Source: Sceloporus undulatus
Taxonomy: Eukaryota > Chordata > Lepidosauria > Squamata > Phrynosomatidae
Direction: 5' to 3'
Length of the DNA: 64,000 nucleotides
Assembly: GCF_019175285.1 (NCBI RefSeq)
Contig: NC_056522.1
Location: 65,062,964 to 65,126,963, forward strand
The notes under the pieces were generated by a model. That model was not told where the DNA came from. It did no database searches and was given only the letters and a program-made list of their open reading frames with translations. A program made the position numbers and the translations under genes. Below, piece after piece: positions 21,123 to 33,000 of the stretch (positions within the stretch are counted from its first letter, which is position 1; each line of letters starts with the position of its first letter).

Positions 21123-21860
21123 TTAGAATCATAGAGTTGAAAGAGATCCCAAGGGCCATCCAGTCCAACCCCCTGCCATGCAGGAACTCACAATCAAAGC
21201 ATTCCCGACAGATGGCCATCCAGCCTCTGTTTGAAGATTTCTAAGGAAGGAGACTCTATCACCCTCCATGGGAGCGTCTTCCTCTGTCAAACAGCTCTCA
21301 CTCTCAGGAAGTTCCTCCTAATGTTGAGGTGGAATCTCTTTTCCTGGAGCTTGCATCCATTGTTCCGGGTCCTGTTCTCTGAGGCAGCAGAAAACAAGCT
21401 TGCTCCCTCCTCAATAAGACATCCCTTGAAAACAGGGCTATCATATCACCTCTTAACCATCTCTTCTCCAGGATAAACATCCCCAGCTCCCTAAGTCGTT
21501 CCTCATAGGCCATGGTTTCCAGACACCCTTCACCCTCCTCTGGACATGCTCCAGTTTCTCAACATCTTTTTTGAATTGTGGTGCCCAGAACTGGACACAA
21601 TATTCCAGGTGGGGCCTGACCAAAGCAGAATAGAGTGGCACTATTACTTCCCTTGATCTAGACGCTATACTTCCATTGATGCAGCCTAGAACCGCATTGG
21701 CCTTTTTAGCTGCCGCATCACACTGTTGGCTCATGTTCAACTTGTAGTCTACTAGGACTTCTAGATCCCTTTCAGACATAGTCTTGCTATGCTAGGTGTC
21801 CCCCATTTCTATATCTATGCATTTCATTCTTCCTGCCTAAGTGCAGTGCCTTAGATTTCC
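21123..21860 (-). mobile_element. CR1 LINE 3' portion with RT C-terminus
   Basis: The 3' UTR is at the left (AGAATCATAGAGTTGAAAGA) and coding sequence to the right. The minus-strand frame 21779-21453 reads [40 protein letters not shown] and [14 protein letters not shown], the CR1 RT C-terminal signature. Broken in the following LRELG-region by frame changes. The repeat ends at about 21860, exactly where the duplicated block begins. Confidence 0.93.
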
Positions 21861-21889
21861 CACTAAGGTCTCCTTAGGGTCTAGGCGGA

Positions 21890-22330
21890 CTAGCAGCTAA
21901 GAACAGCAACCACAGCCACTTCCTCCCCCTCTGACTGGAATTATGTGGGGAGGGAGACTCCTTTTCCCGCTCCCAAGGGACGGAAAGGGGCAACTAGGGG
22001 ATATACTGTGAGGAGGGGGGAGAGAGAGATGCTCTGAAATGGCGGCCAAGAGGAGGAAGACTTTAGGGGTAGTTTCTGGGAAGAGTACCTGAGTGCCTCC
22101 CCGACGTTTAGGCTCAGTCAGTCCGAAAGGGAAGACGTCATCGTGCGACAGAGCCAATCAGCGTTGGCCACAGTGACGCGTCAGCACACATCCTGGGAGG
22201 GGATTGGTTCGAATCCGCGCATGCGCCGTAGCGCAAACGAAGCCACTGTTTCCAGAAGAGAAATAGGACTGGCAAGGAGTGGGCTGCAGGGTGGCTTAGG
22301 GCGCATGCGCAGGGCTGGGAAGTAGGACTT
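21890..22330 (-). promoter_or_regulatory. PIGM: CpG-rich promoter-like block, candidate PIGM promoter and 5' UTR exon
   Basis: The block is dense in CpG within a CpG-poor neighbourhood. It contains a CRE-like GACGTCATCG (22134), CCAAT boxes in both directions (GCCAATCAGCG near 22153; GGATTGGTTCG near 22201), and two NRF1-type sites (GCGCATGCGCC near 22217; GCGCATGCGCAGG near 22301). ATGGCGGCC at 22039 resembles a YY1 site. On the minus strand a donor-like CACTCAG/GTACTC falls at 22089/22088, which could splice to 17694 over a ~4.4-kb intron. These factor sites lie upstream of that exon for a minus-strand start. Activity in the plus direction or both is possible. Orientation and gene link are inference. 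The neighbouring SINE starts directly after it. Confidence 0.6.
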
Positions 22331-22403
22331 TTCACAGCAAGGATAGAAGGGGTGCTCTCTGTTTCTCCTGCAGCCACACGTTTGCCCTTCTCTCTTCCTT
22401 CCC

Positions 22404-22600
22404 GCGTGGCCTAGTGGTTTGAGCATTGGACTGCGACTCTGGGGAGCAGGGTTCGAGTCCCCCTTCAGGCATGGAAAGCCCACGGGGGGGACCTTGGAAA
22501 AGTCACACTCTCTCAGCCTCAGGGAAAGGCAATATAACAAACCTCCTGTGAAGAAACTTGGCAAGAAAAAAACCTCATGATAGGGCTTCTTTAGGGTCTC
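22404..22600 (+). mobile_element. tRNA-derived SINE with well-kept A/B boxes
   Basis: GCGTGGCCTAGTGGTTTGAG (A-box side) and GGGTTCGAGTCCC (B-box) are unusually intact. The core CACACTCTCTCAGCCTCAGG follows; no ACA tail remains because the foldback at 22608 abuts it. Confidence 0.85.
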
Positions 22601-22607
22601 CATATGG

Positions 22608-22822
22608 GTCCAAAACACACTGCAGGGATAATCCAGTTTGACTCCACTTTAAGTGCCCCAGGGAAATCCTGGGAATTGTAGTTTATTGTGGCACCAGAGC
22701 TCTTTCTGACAGAGAGGGCTCAATGCCTCACAAAACTACGGCTCCCAGGATTCCCTAGCCTTGAGCCGAGGCAGTTAAAGCAGTCTCAAACTGGATTATT
22801 TCTGCAGTGTGTTTTGGACCCA
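22608..22822. mobile_element. Palindromic AATAATCCAGTTTG foldback, full copy
   Basis: ATAATCCAGTTTGACTCCAC at the left and CAAACTGGATTATTTCTGCA at the right, with AGAGCTCTTTCTGACAGAGA near the centre. A partial third arm (22845-22935) follows, GGAATTCTGGGATTTGGAGT. Confidence 0.88.
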
Positions 22823-22935
22823 TAGAAAGCTGCATCCACCATGGACAAATAACAGTTTGGCCCTGCTTTAACTTGTCTGGTTCAAGGCTATGGAATTCTG
22901 GGATTTGGAGTTTGTTGTGGGGCCCAGTCAGAGCG

Positions 22936-25017
22936 GAGCAATGTGCAACATCTCACTTAGGCTGAAAAGGAAGTAAATTGCCATCTTTAAAGGCAGGAAG
23001 AGATCCAGGACTTCCACCCCTTTGTATGCTACAACAGACTACCAACACGCTTATTTCTTTGAAAACTGCTGCAGTGGAGGGAACAGATTGAGCCGGATGG
23101 AGTGGGAGCCTGTCAGGGTAAAACCTGTGGCTTTTCATACCACTCTGTGTCAGGACATGCGAAGGAGTGGACTGAAACTCCATGAAAAAGTTATGCCCAG
23201 ATTCCTGTGCTGTGTTCCTCCCTTGCCAGGCTTCTGTTTTCCTAAGCAGCAGCACAGACAATAAGGAAGCTACCTCTCCATTCCCAATTCCACAGAGACA
23301 AGCATTGATGTAAATCTCCGCTTCCGACAAAGTCAAATGTCATAGCCAGGTGGAGGTTGCTTGTTTTACCCATCCCACGCATCTCTCGGTTCCTTCCTTG
23401 CCAGTATCTCCTGGCTATCGTCCCGAGATATTTCATTAGTAATCTTCTCTCACCCTGACCTGTTCAGCAGATTTCCCTGACTTTCTCACATCCAAGGATC
23501 CTTCCCAAGCTAGGCCTGAGAGCTTTCATCTGTGGCACTTCATCCTATACCTCATTCTACAGGTAACTCAGTCCTGGGTCTTGCTTCCATTGGCAAAGCC
23601 CTGGATAGGAAGCAGATGCTCAACCCAGTGAGACATGCTAATGCAATTCCCATGCCCCTCTTTTCCATGTCCTAGAATAAAGATATCAGAATAACAGAAG
23701 TTAAAATAATAGTTTCTAACCTATTGACAAGAGAGAGAGAGAGAGGATCTAAGCTTTTATGGAAAGCATCAGTTGCTGAGCAAGCTTGGAAATCATCACA
23801 GTTAAAATGAGCATGTGGCAACCTTTTCATTCTAGCAAAGCTCCTGTGTGTGAGAATTTGTACTTTTTCCATGTGGGTTTGAGTTGCTTCTGATACTTTA
23901 CAATCTGTTACACACTCCAAAGAAGTAGTGGGGCACAAAAGGGGCAAAGGCGATAGCTTTAGGAGAAATCTTGGTTTCTCTATGGACTCCCATGAGAGGG
24001 CTTAAACTTTAAATGCTCTCAAGAGAAGCATTAAACTTGAAACATTCCTTTTGCGGGCATAACAGTATGCAAGCACCAAGGATAGGACTAGCTCTGGAGC
24101 TACCAAAGTGATCTTTTTTAAAAGGAAGAAGAAGAAAGCATAGGACTGAGCAATATCTTTGTTATGATAAATCAAAATTGGTTGGTTCAAATAAAAATAT
24201 TGTTCTACTGTAGGTTTTTTCATCTACCTTGCCCTCATGGACCAGCACACCTACCCTTTTTATAGTGGTTTTATTTGCAAAAGAGTCTAAGGCTCACTTC
24301 TTTCTAACTCAACTATGCTTCTTTTTCCTCTTTGCACAGTGAATGTGCCACCAGGGCAGTACTTACATGAGTGTAACACAGTGGATGCCCAAAGGTATTA
24401 CAGTACCAATATAAATATGCACTGCTAGTGTATATTTGTATTCTGCTGATGCAAGAGAATGTGGTAACAATGCCATGTTCAACTAACACATTTAACTGAG
24501 GGTGGGAACACTTTGCTAGCATTTTAATACCTAACATAAGGATCAGCATCTGCAGATAAAACCCTGATTTGAAAGAATTTTACAAGGATATTGCTATAAC
24601 CGTACCTACTGTTTCCCTGTTGTTTTCACTGTATACTCGGTGTATACAGTTCAAGTCACTTTTTTCTTCCCTTAGCTTAGCACTATGCCCTTATTCTGTA
24701 AAGATGAACTAGGACTTGTATTCTTCCAGAGCCAAGGCCATCACCATCAACAAAATTTGTATCACTCAGATAATTTTTCTATTAACTGTGGAATTGTATG
24801 TCTTGTATTTTTGTTGTTGATGGATTTTGGATGTACTGTTCTATTAGCCTTCCCTAATGAGATCCTTTTTCCCTTTTCACAGCCCCACACCAATGAAATT
24901 TGCTTCTTTTTAAAGGCCATTTCTACCTTTCTTCAACACTGCTAAACTTTGGTTGATGGCATTGTGCTGAACAGTTGTACAGTTGTAACAAATCCTTTTC
25001 CTGCCACAAAAAAGAAT
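22936..25017. other. Unassigned sequence within copy A
   Basis: No gene recognised. Short frames show no family motifs. Repeated at 31080-33100. Confidence 0.5.
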
Positions 25018-25212
25018 GCATAGCATAGAGGTCTGAGTAAAGTATTGGGCTATGACTCTGGATTCTCTGCTTGGCCATGAAACCCACTGGGTGACTTAGG
25101 TAAACCATATGGTCTCAGCCTCAAGGGAAGGCAATGGGAAAACTTCTCTGAACAAACCACATGATAGGTTCACCATAAGTCAAAAAGTGCTTGAAAGCAC
25201 ACAACAACCACC
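25018..25212 (+). mobile_element. tRNA-derived ACA-tailed SINE
   Basis: AAGTATTGGGCTATGACTCT, GAAACCCACTGGGTGACTTA and GGTTCACCATAAGTCAAAAA, ending CACACAACAACC. Repeated at about 33108-33290. Confidence 0.85.
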
Positions 25213-25654
25213 TTCTCACAAGCTGATCAGTACTTATGGCCTAACAAATGAGGAGAACACTCCTTGCATCTCATCCTCAGGTTTCACAGTCATGTATATT
25301 GTTAGTATTCAAGTGCCAAATGAAAATCATTTATCTTATATAATCTTTCTCATGCAAGTGTATATAATACCAAACAAACACAGTGATCTGTAGCTGTTCT
25401 GTAGGTCAGGAGATTCTGAGGACATTATGTTGCATGTGTCAGAGGAGATTCTGAGAGAGAGGAGAAGATCTGAGAGGGGAAAGAGATTGAAAAGAATAAA
25501 GGAGTGTGTGAAGAAGAAGACACTAGAAGCCAAAACTATATCAAATATCCCCAACACAACCTTCATCCAACAGCTGCATTTCAACCCAGGGCTGCATATC
25601 AGCAAACATGCCAGAGATAAATGGATATCTACATACCTTCTAGCTATCTTGAAT

Positions 25655-25825
25655 CAGCAGGAACAGTCCTGATTAATCCTCTCTCATCCCACTTTTTCAG
25701 CTATTTTAAAAATGTTATAGTTTATCACTCCTTCTCTCACTTTCCCCTTCAGCTTATTTCACTTGATGCAAATTGAGTTCAAACTGCACAATTAGTTTGC
25801 ATTAACTTAATTCAACAGGGGTAGG
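25655..25825 (-). repeat. ~347-bp inverted-repeat element, right half, reverse
   Basis: Plus-strand CCCACTTTTTCAGCTATTTT, CCTTCTCTCACTTTCCC and AATTGAGTTCAAACTGCAC are the reverse of the A/G-rich right half of the element at 6431-6778. The left half is absent. Confidence 0.6.
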
Positions 25826-26350
25826 GAATGAGACCTGGCGCGTAGCTTTGTGGCAGCTTCGGGCCTCTTAAGATGCATGTGTCATTTAAACAGCATACCT
25901 CCAAAGTGGCCCAAAGCCTGTCTGTTCAGGCCCAAGGTCAGCAAGTTCCTTAAGTACTCTGAGAGGCAGTTCATCTGAGCTTACAGATCTGAACTCATTT
26001 AGGTTAACTAGGTGATTCCTGACTAATTTATCCATCCCGTATTGCAATCCAGAGTCCTTGCTGAGGTCAGTGCTGATGCATGGAAGCATATAGTCCTCTT
26101 TTGGGGGAAAACTGAAGTAAAATAAGTATTGGCAGTTCTGTCTTCTCATTGTGAGTGTTTTATTATCCTTACTGAGCAATGGTCCCACCATTTCTTTTGT
26201 CATTCTCTTACTTCAAATATAGTGTATTTGAAAAACCCATTTTTGTTGCTTCTTGCTCGCCTAGCCCATCTCAGCTTGAGCTTTAGTTTTCCTTGAACTT
26301 TTCCTGCAAACTTGTGCTAAACATCTGTATTCTTCTTTGGGGATTTCCCC

Positions 26351-26386
26351 TTCCTTCCTTCCTTCCTTCCTTCCTTCCTTCCTTCT
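26351..26386 (+). repeat. (CCTT)n microsatellite
   Basis: About eight CCTT units. The second assembly copy at about 34410-34447 is slightly longer and has extra irregular T/C sequence before it. Confidence 0.95.
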
Positions 26387-26550
26387 GCATGTTTTTCCTC
26401 CCCATTTTACTTCTCAAGTTTACAGTGCAGCCACACTGGCTTTTTCATTTTTCTTCTTCTATGGAATTGTTTCTGATTGTGGTTTTAGCAATTCCTTCTT
26501 CACAAAATCCCACCCATGCTGAGTGCCTTTTTCCTTTAGCACATTTTGTG

Positions 26551-26690
26551 TAGTTAGTGGTTTGAGTGTTGGACCAGAACTCCAGGAGGCCAGGGTTCAA
26601 ATCCCTATTCAGCCACGGAAACCCACTGCGTGACCTTGGGCAACTTACACCTTAGAGAAATACAAAGACAAAGGCAAATCTCTGCCTACT
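26551..26690 (+). mobile_element. tRNA-derived SINE, 3'-truncated
   Basis: GTTAGTGGTTTGAGTGTTGG, AGGGTTCAAATCCCTATTCA (B-box) and GTGACCTTGGGCAAC. The tail is missing. Repeated at 34605-34740. Confidence 0.85.
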
Positions 26691-26889
26691 ACTATGAAAT
26701 CTTTACTGCACACATGTGGATATGTAGTTATGTCAACCTTACACCGGATAGGTCTTCCATCAGTTAGGTTTTATTGTACAAGCATAAATAATCAAGTAAT
26801 TATGTCAGCACACGCTATCTTATCCTACCTTATCCTAATCTACCAACAGGCATAATTCACACTCGCCTCTTTCTCACTTGATGGTATAA

Positions 26890-27035
26890 ATGTCTGTCCA
26901 GAGAAGCTTCACTTTGTACATCTGAGTCCATGAAAGTTTATTCTAGACATTCCTTTCTCCTAGTTAAGAGTCAAAGGTGCTACAGGATTCCACCATCTGT
27001 ATGTTAAGACAGACTAACACAACTGTTAGTCACTA
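26890..27035 (+). repeat. Unclassified GAAAGTTTATT-type repeat fragment
   Basis: GAGTCCATGAAAGTTTATTC, AGAGTCAAAGGTGCTACAGG and GACAGACTAACACAACTG share order with 18945-19075 and 5925-6060. Confidence 0.4.
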
Positions 27036-28252
27036 ATGTGGTCAGTGAGCTAAATGCCAGCATACAGCATAATTGTGAGTATAAAACAGGTGTTTATGTA
27101 TGTGGTGGAGGGAATAATAAGAATGACAAGGCAGCATACTTGGAAGAAAGACAGAATAAAGATGCAATACATGATACTCAATCAATTTTAAATTAATTAA
27201 ATGCATCATCATAGCACAGATTATGCTTGCATATTCATGCCTCCCAGGTATTTACTGAAAGAAAGGGGAGAAATTGGTTTAATAACCAATGAGTAATAAA
27301 AGTACAGGGCTTCAAAATTTGTCAGCACTGTAGCCCTAATTTCTGAATTCTAATTTCTAAAAGGAAAAATGCTATCCATAATATAAAACCATGCACATAC
27401 ATACACATCACATCCCAGTTGAAAGCAGTCTTGAAAATGTGTAGAGATCATAAGAATCAAAAAGCATGCAATCATTGCTGAAGGTGAATGTTAGCCACAT
27501 GTCAGCTGCAAACTGGCATTTGGATGCTGTAAGGAAAAGACACCACCAGCTAGATGTTCTTTCACTCTTTCATGTTGCAATGGAGAGACACTTTTAAATC
27601 TATGGGTAAATGTAATTTGAATGAATTTTTTCATCTCAATGCCTGCCACCTTTCTTAGAAGGAGCATAAAAAGTGATACTTTGCCTATAATGGTAATTTT
27701 AGCCATTGGTTCACATACACTCATAATTATTCCAATAATTTAAAAATAGGATACATTTCACATATACTTTTTGTTTCTACCACATGTTTCTACCATATGT
27801 ATTCTATCTGTTTCTGCTATAAATAGGCTAGCCTACATATGTGGAAATACTACCATTGGATGCATGTGTCTATTTTAAATATGCAGAATATATACCCAGT
27901 GACCCAAAAAAAGTGAAGCGATCTCACATGATGGTGTTCACATTGTTACACATTATTTTCTACTTTGTGTACATTATTTCAGACCATAGATGATTTCTGG
28001 TATTAGTTGCTATCTGGTTTTGGACAGTGCATCTGCCTAAAACATATATTTAGGTCACTTAAGATGGCTTAATTATTTGTTACCAAGTTTGAGCCAAATG
28101 TTGTACGGGATCAGTTTGACTGAAGACCTCACACTTCTTGCCTGTTATAGGGACTGTAATTCATAATGATGGCTGTGCAATGGGCAAGCATCCCTCAGCA
28201 CATAATGAGTCAACAGCTTAGTTTAGCAGACATAGGGCAGTCCGCTTAACGC
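27036..28252. other. Unassigned A/T-rich sequence in copy A
   Basis: No gene, RNA or classified repeat recognised; repeated at 35040-36252. Confidence 0.45.
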
Positions 28253-28260
28253 ACAATTTT

Positions 28261-29349
28261 CGGGGGGGGGGAGCAGGATCATTAACACTAACAGGAATCT
28301 CTGCATTTCAAGCTGCTATAAATATACAGTACTTACATATTGTAATCTTTATTTAGAAATAAAAAATGAGCCTAAAAAGCGTATTTCCTGAAAATATTCT
28401 ACACACAAATATATTAACGGGAGGCAATGATGGTTCTGTTTTGGTATGTTGCTGGAAAGGATTTTGTTCGTATGAGCAATTTTACACAACTGGTCTAGAA
28501 AAGTAGTGCACTGGCTCTTTTACTGGCTTTTGTCGCAACCCCACCAGTTCAATATCAATTTTTTTATTTTGCAACAATTCCCACACTTTAATCATTAGCA
28601 ATATGTCTACATGGAAATGAGTTTCATTGTGTTCATTAAGATGTATTCCAAGTGAACTGTACAAAAGATACCATCCTGCCATTGCAATGCTATACATGTT
28701 GCTGGCTGCCTGTTTCTGAGAGGCTCTTGGAATCTTCCTTGATTTCCTTCCTCATTTTTCCACGGAGTTTCTCTGTGGTTGGGGAAGAGAGCAGGTAAAC
28801 TAGTGTGGGAAGACCTAAAAAACCTTCCTGATTAGCCAGAGAACTGGAGTGAGGGAAGGAGGAAAAAGGAGAACCATTTGTGCCTGCCCAGTTCCATCCA
28901 GAGGGTAATGCAAAGGCTGGAGTCATCATTCACTTACTGGAGTGTAACACTTAAAAAAAAAAAAGGATCAATTAAAGATAGAATAATAGAATCATAGAGT
29001 TGGAAGAGACCACAAGGGCCATCCAGTCCAACTCAATTCTGCCATGCAGGAAATCACAATCAAAGCATCCCTAACAGATGGCCATCCAGCCTCTGTTTGA
29101 AGACCTCTAAGGAAGGAGACTCCACGACACTCCGAGGAAGGAGTGTGTTCCACTGTTGAACAGCCCTTACTGTCAGGAAGTTCCTCCTAATGTTGAGGTG
29201 GAATCTCTTTTCCTGCAGCTTGCATCCATTGCTCCAGGTCCTGTTCTCTGGAACAGCAGAAAACAAGCTTGCTCCCTCTTCAATGTGACATCACTTCAAA
29301 TATTTAAACAGGGCTATTATATCACCCCTTAACTTTCTCTTCACCAGGC
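28261..29349 (+). repeat. Duplicated block, copy A part 2
   Basis: 1,089 bp matching 37446-38496 (1,051 bp). It begins with the poly-G run and ends inside a CR1. In the other copy this part is separated from part 1 by 1.19 kb of sequence not found elsewhere in the window. Confidence 0.92.
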
Positions 29350-29528
29350 TAAACATCCCCAGCTCCCTAAGTCATTCCTCATAGGGCATAGTTTCCAGAT
29401 CCTTCATCATTTTAGTTGCCCTCCTTTGGACATGCTCCAGTTTCTCAATGTCCTTTTTGAATTGTGGTGCCCAGAACTGGACACAGTATTCCAGGTGGGG
29501 CCTGACCAAAGCAGAATACAGTGGCACT
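28985..29528 (-). mobile_element. CR1 LINE 3' portion
   Basis: The 3' motif AGAATCATAGAGTTGGAAGA is at the left. Minus-strand frames read [36 protein letters not shown] and [20 protein letters not shown], all CR1 RT C-terminal. CR1 identity stops at 29528, and 29342-29528 is identical to the sequence right after the N gap (38523-38710). Confidence 0.92.
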
Positions 29529-30050
29529 TTTACAACTTGGATCTCCTTGCTTGTGCAGAGGGAAAAGTGACAAAATGTTGCAACAATCAGTTCATTTAAC
29601 AATTTTTTGAGCGAACATGCGGAATGATTCTCGTCTTGAGCAGAATACAGCAAGGGAAGCAAGGGAAGCTAATGTTGCTTTAAAAGCAAAAAAAAAAAAA
29701 AAAAAAAAAAGCATGGCAACCCATCCTTTGCCTGGACAGGGGCAGATCTGACCCAAAAGCCCACAGGTTTAATAAAAAAGAGAAAGAGAGAGAGAGCATC
29801 TCTCTCCTGCTTCAGCCGCTAAACACTGTGGCCTGGCTCTTTAAAAAGGGAGGAGACTTTCCCCAATGCCCTGAAAACTTCACCATGACGATTAGCTTGA
29901 TTGGCAGCGGCCAATCTACAGAATGCATTCGATTTCCGTCAAAATGCATTCGATTTCATTGTAGTGGCACTTGTACGGAGCGATTCGGGGGAGGGCATCC
30001 GGAATCACCCATTTCCCTCCATTTCTTTTACCCCGTATGAATGGGGCCTT
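29529..30050. other. Junction stretch between the two duplicate copies
   Basis: Unassigned sequence with a poly(A) run (about 29683-29710) and a GA-rich tract. From about 29890 to 30048 it is CpG-bearing and ends ACCCCGTATGAATGGGGCCT, like the end of a reptile DNA element. Copy B begins at GCCTTAGATT, a 10-base match to the start of copy A (21850). Confidence 0.5.
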
Positions 30051-33000
30051 AGATTCCCACTAAGCTCCTTAGTTCAGGCGGACTAGGGCAGCTAAGAACA
30101 GCAACCACAGCCACTTCCTCCCCTCTGACTGGAATTATGTGGGGAGGGAGACTCCTTTTCCCGCTCCCAGGAGGAAAGGGGCACAGGGATATACTGTGAG
30201 GAGGGGGGAGAGAGATGCTCTGAAATGGCGGCCAAGGAGGAAGACTTTAGGGGTAGTTCTGGGAAGAGTACCGGAGTGCCCCCCGACGTTTAGGCTCAGT
30301 CAGTCCGAAAGGGAAGACGTCATCGTGCGACAGAGCCAATCACTTTGCCACAGTGACGCGTCAGACACATCTGGGAGGGATTGGTTCGAATCCGCGCATG
30401 CGCCGTAGCGCAAGCACGAAGCCACTTTTCAGAAGAGAAATAGGACTGGCAAGGGTGGGCGCAGGGTGGCTTAGGGCGCATGCGCAGGGCTGGAAGTAGG
30501 ATTTTCACAGCAAGGATAGAAGGGTGCGCTCTGTTTCTCCTGCCACCCACGTTTGCCCTTCTCTCTTCCTTCCCGCGTGGCCTAGTGTTTGAGCATGGAC
30601 TGCGACTCTGGGGAGCAGGGTTCGAGTCCCCCTTCAGGCATGGAAAGCCCACGGGGGGGACCTGGAAAGTCACACTCTCTCAGCTCAGGGAAGGCAAATA
30701 ACAAACCTCCTGTGAAGAACTTGGCAAGAAAAAACCTCATGATAGGGCTTCTTAGGGTCCCATATGGGTCCAAAACACCTGCAGGGATAACCAGTTTGAC
30801 TCCACTTTAAGTGCCCAGGGAAATCCTGGGAATGTAGTTTATTGTGGCACCAGAGCTCTTCTGACAGAGAGGGCTCAATGCCTCAAAACTACGGCTCCAG
30901 GATTTGAGCCGAGGCAGTTAAAGCAGTCTCAAACTGGATTATTTCTGCAGGTGTTTTTGGACCCATAGAAGCTGCCCACCATGGACAAATAACAGTTTGG
31001 CCCTGCTTTAACTTGTCTGGTTCAAGGCTGGAATTCTGGGATTTGGAGTTTGTTGGGGGGCCCAGTCAGAGCGGAGCAAGTGCAACATCTCACTTAGGCT
31101 GAAAAGGAAGAAATTGCCATCTTTAAAGGCAGGAAGAGATCCGGACTTCCACCCCTTTGTGCTACAACAGACTACCACACGCTTATTTCTTGAAAACTGC
31201 TGCAGTGGAGGGAACAGATTAGCCGGATGGAGTGGGAGCCTGTCGGGAAAACTTGTGGCTTTCATACCACTCGGTGTCAGGACATGCGAGGAGTGGACTG
31301 AAACTCCATGAAAAAGTTATGCCCAATTCCTGTGCTGTGTTCCTCCCTTGCCAGGCTTCTGTTTTCCTAAGCAGCAGCACAGACAAGAAAGCTAACCTCT
31401 CCATTCCCAATTCCACAGAGACAAGCAGTGATTAAATCTCCGCTTCCGACAAAGTCAATGTCATAGCCAGGTGGAGGTTGCTTGTTTTACCCATCCCACG
31501 CATCTCTCCGGTTCCTTCCTTGCCGTATCTCCTGGCTATCGTCCAGAGATTCATTAGAAATCTTCCCACCCTGAACTGTTCAGCAGATTTCCCTGACTTT
31601 CCACATCAAGGATCCTTCCCAAGCTAGGCCTGAAGCTTTCATCTGTGGCATTCATCCTATACCATTCTAACGGTAACTCTCTGGGTCTTGCTTCCATTGG
31701 CAAAGCCCTGGATAGGAAGCAGATGCTCAACCCAGTGAAGACATGCTAATGCAATCCATGCCCCTCTTTTCCATGTCCTAGATAAAGATATCAGAATAAA
31801 GAGTTAAAATAATAGTTTCTAACCTATTGCAAAGAGAGAGAGAGAGAGGATCTAACTTTATGGAAAGCACAGTTGCTGAGCAAGCTGGAAATAGATCACA
31901 GTTAAAATGAGCATGTGGCAACCTTTTCATTCTAGCAAAGCCCTGTGTGTGAGAATTTGTACTTTTTCCATGTGGGTTTGAGTTGCTTCTGATACTTTAC
32001 AATCGGTTACACACTCCAAGAAGTAGTGGGGCACAAAAGGGGCAAAGGCGATAGCTAGGAGAAATCTGGTTTCTCTATGGACTCCCATGAGAGGGCTTAA
32101 ACTTTAAATAAATGCTCTCAAGAGAAGCATTAAACTGAAACATTCCTTTGCGGCATAACAGTATGCAAGCACCAAGGATAGGACTAGCTCTGGAGCTACC
32201 AAAGTGATCTTTTTTAAAAGGAAGAAGAAGAAAGCATAGGACTAGCAATATCTTTGGTATGATAATCAAAATTGGTTGGTTCAAATAAAAAATTGTTCTA
32301 CTGTAGGTTTTTTCATCTACCTGCCCTCATGGACCAGCACACCTACCTTTTTATAGTGGTTTTATTTGCAAAAGAGTCTAAGGCTCACTCTTTTCTAACT
32401 CAACTAGCTTCTCTTTTTCCTCTTTGCACAGTGAATGTGCCACCAGGGCAGTACTTACATGAGTGTAACACAGTGGATGCCCAAAGGTATACAGTACCAA
32501 TATAAATATGCATGCTAGTGTATATTTGTATTCTGCGGATGCAAGAGAATGTGGTAACAATGCCATGTTCAACTAACACATTTAACTGAGGTGGGAACAC
32601 TTTGCTAGCATTTTAATACCTAACATAAGGACAGCATCTGCAGATAAAACCCTGATTGGAAGAATTTTACAAGGAATATTGCTATAACCGTACCTACTGT
32701 TCCCTGTTGTTTTCACTGTATACTCGGTGTATACAGTTCAAGTCACTTTTTTCTTCCCTTAGCTTAGCACTATGCCCTTATTCTGTAAAGATGAACTAGG
32801 ACTTGTATTCTTCTTCCAGAGCCAAGGCCATCACCATCAACAAAATTGTATCACTCAGATAATTTCTATTAACTGTGGAATTGTATGTCTTGTATTTTTG
32901 TTGTTGATGGATTTTGGATGTACTGTTCTATTAGCCTCCCTAATGAGATCCTTTTCCCTTTTCACAGCCCCACACCAATGAAATTTGCTTCTTTTTAAAG

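Larger units (their letters stand above)
21853..28252 (+). repeat. Duplicated block, copy A part 1 (high quality)
   Basis: About 6,400 bp matching 30051-36252 base for base apart from many small gaps. Where family consensus can judge (SINE at 22404, foldback at 22608), copy A has the expected bases and the other copy lacks them, so A is the accurate version. It holds the PIGM-side promoter candidate, several SINEs and unassigned sequence. It is joined to part 2 at a poly-G run, with 1.19 kb missing relative to the other copy. Confidence 0.93.

Noticed and set aside
22039-22092. ATGGCGGCCAAG start of a possible new protein
   Set aside because: Only 17 codons in the accurate copy. The longer reading in the second copy depends on its extra small losses. 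More likely a YY1-type promoter motif.
22404-22470. tRNA gene
   Set aside because: A and B boxes are present but there is no complete cloverleaf, and the sequence continues into a SINE body; same for all other SINE heads.
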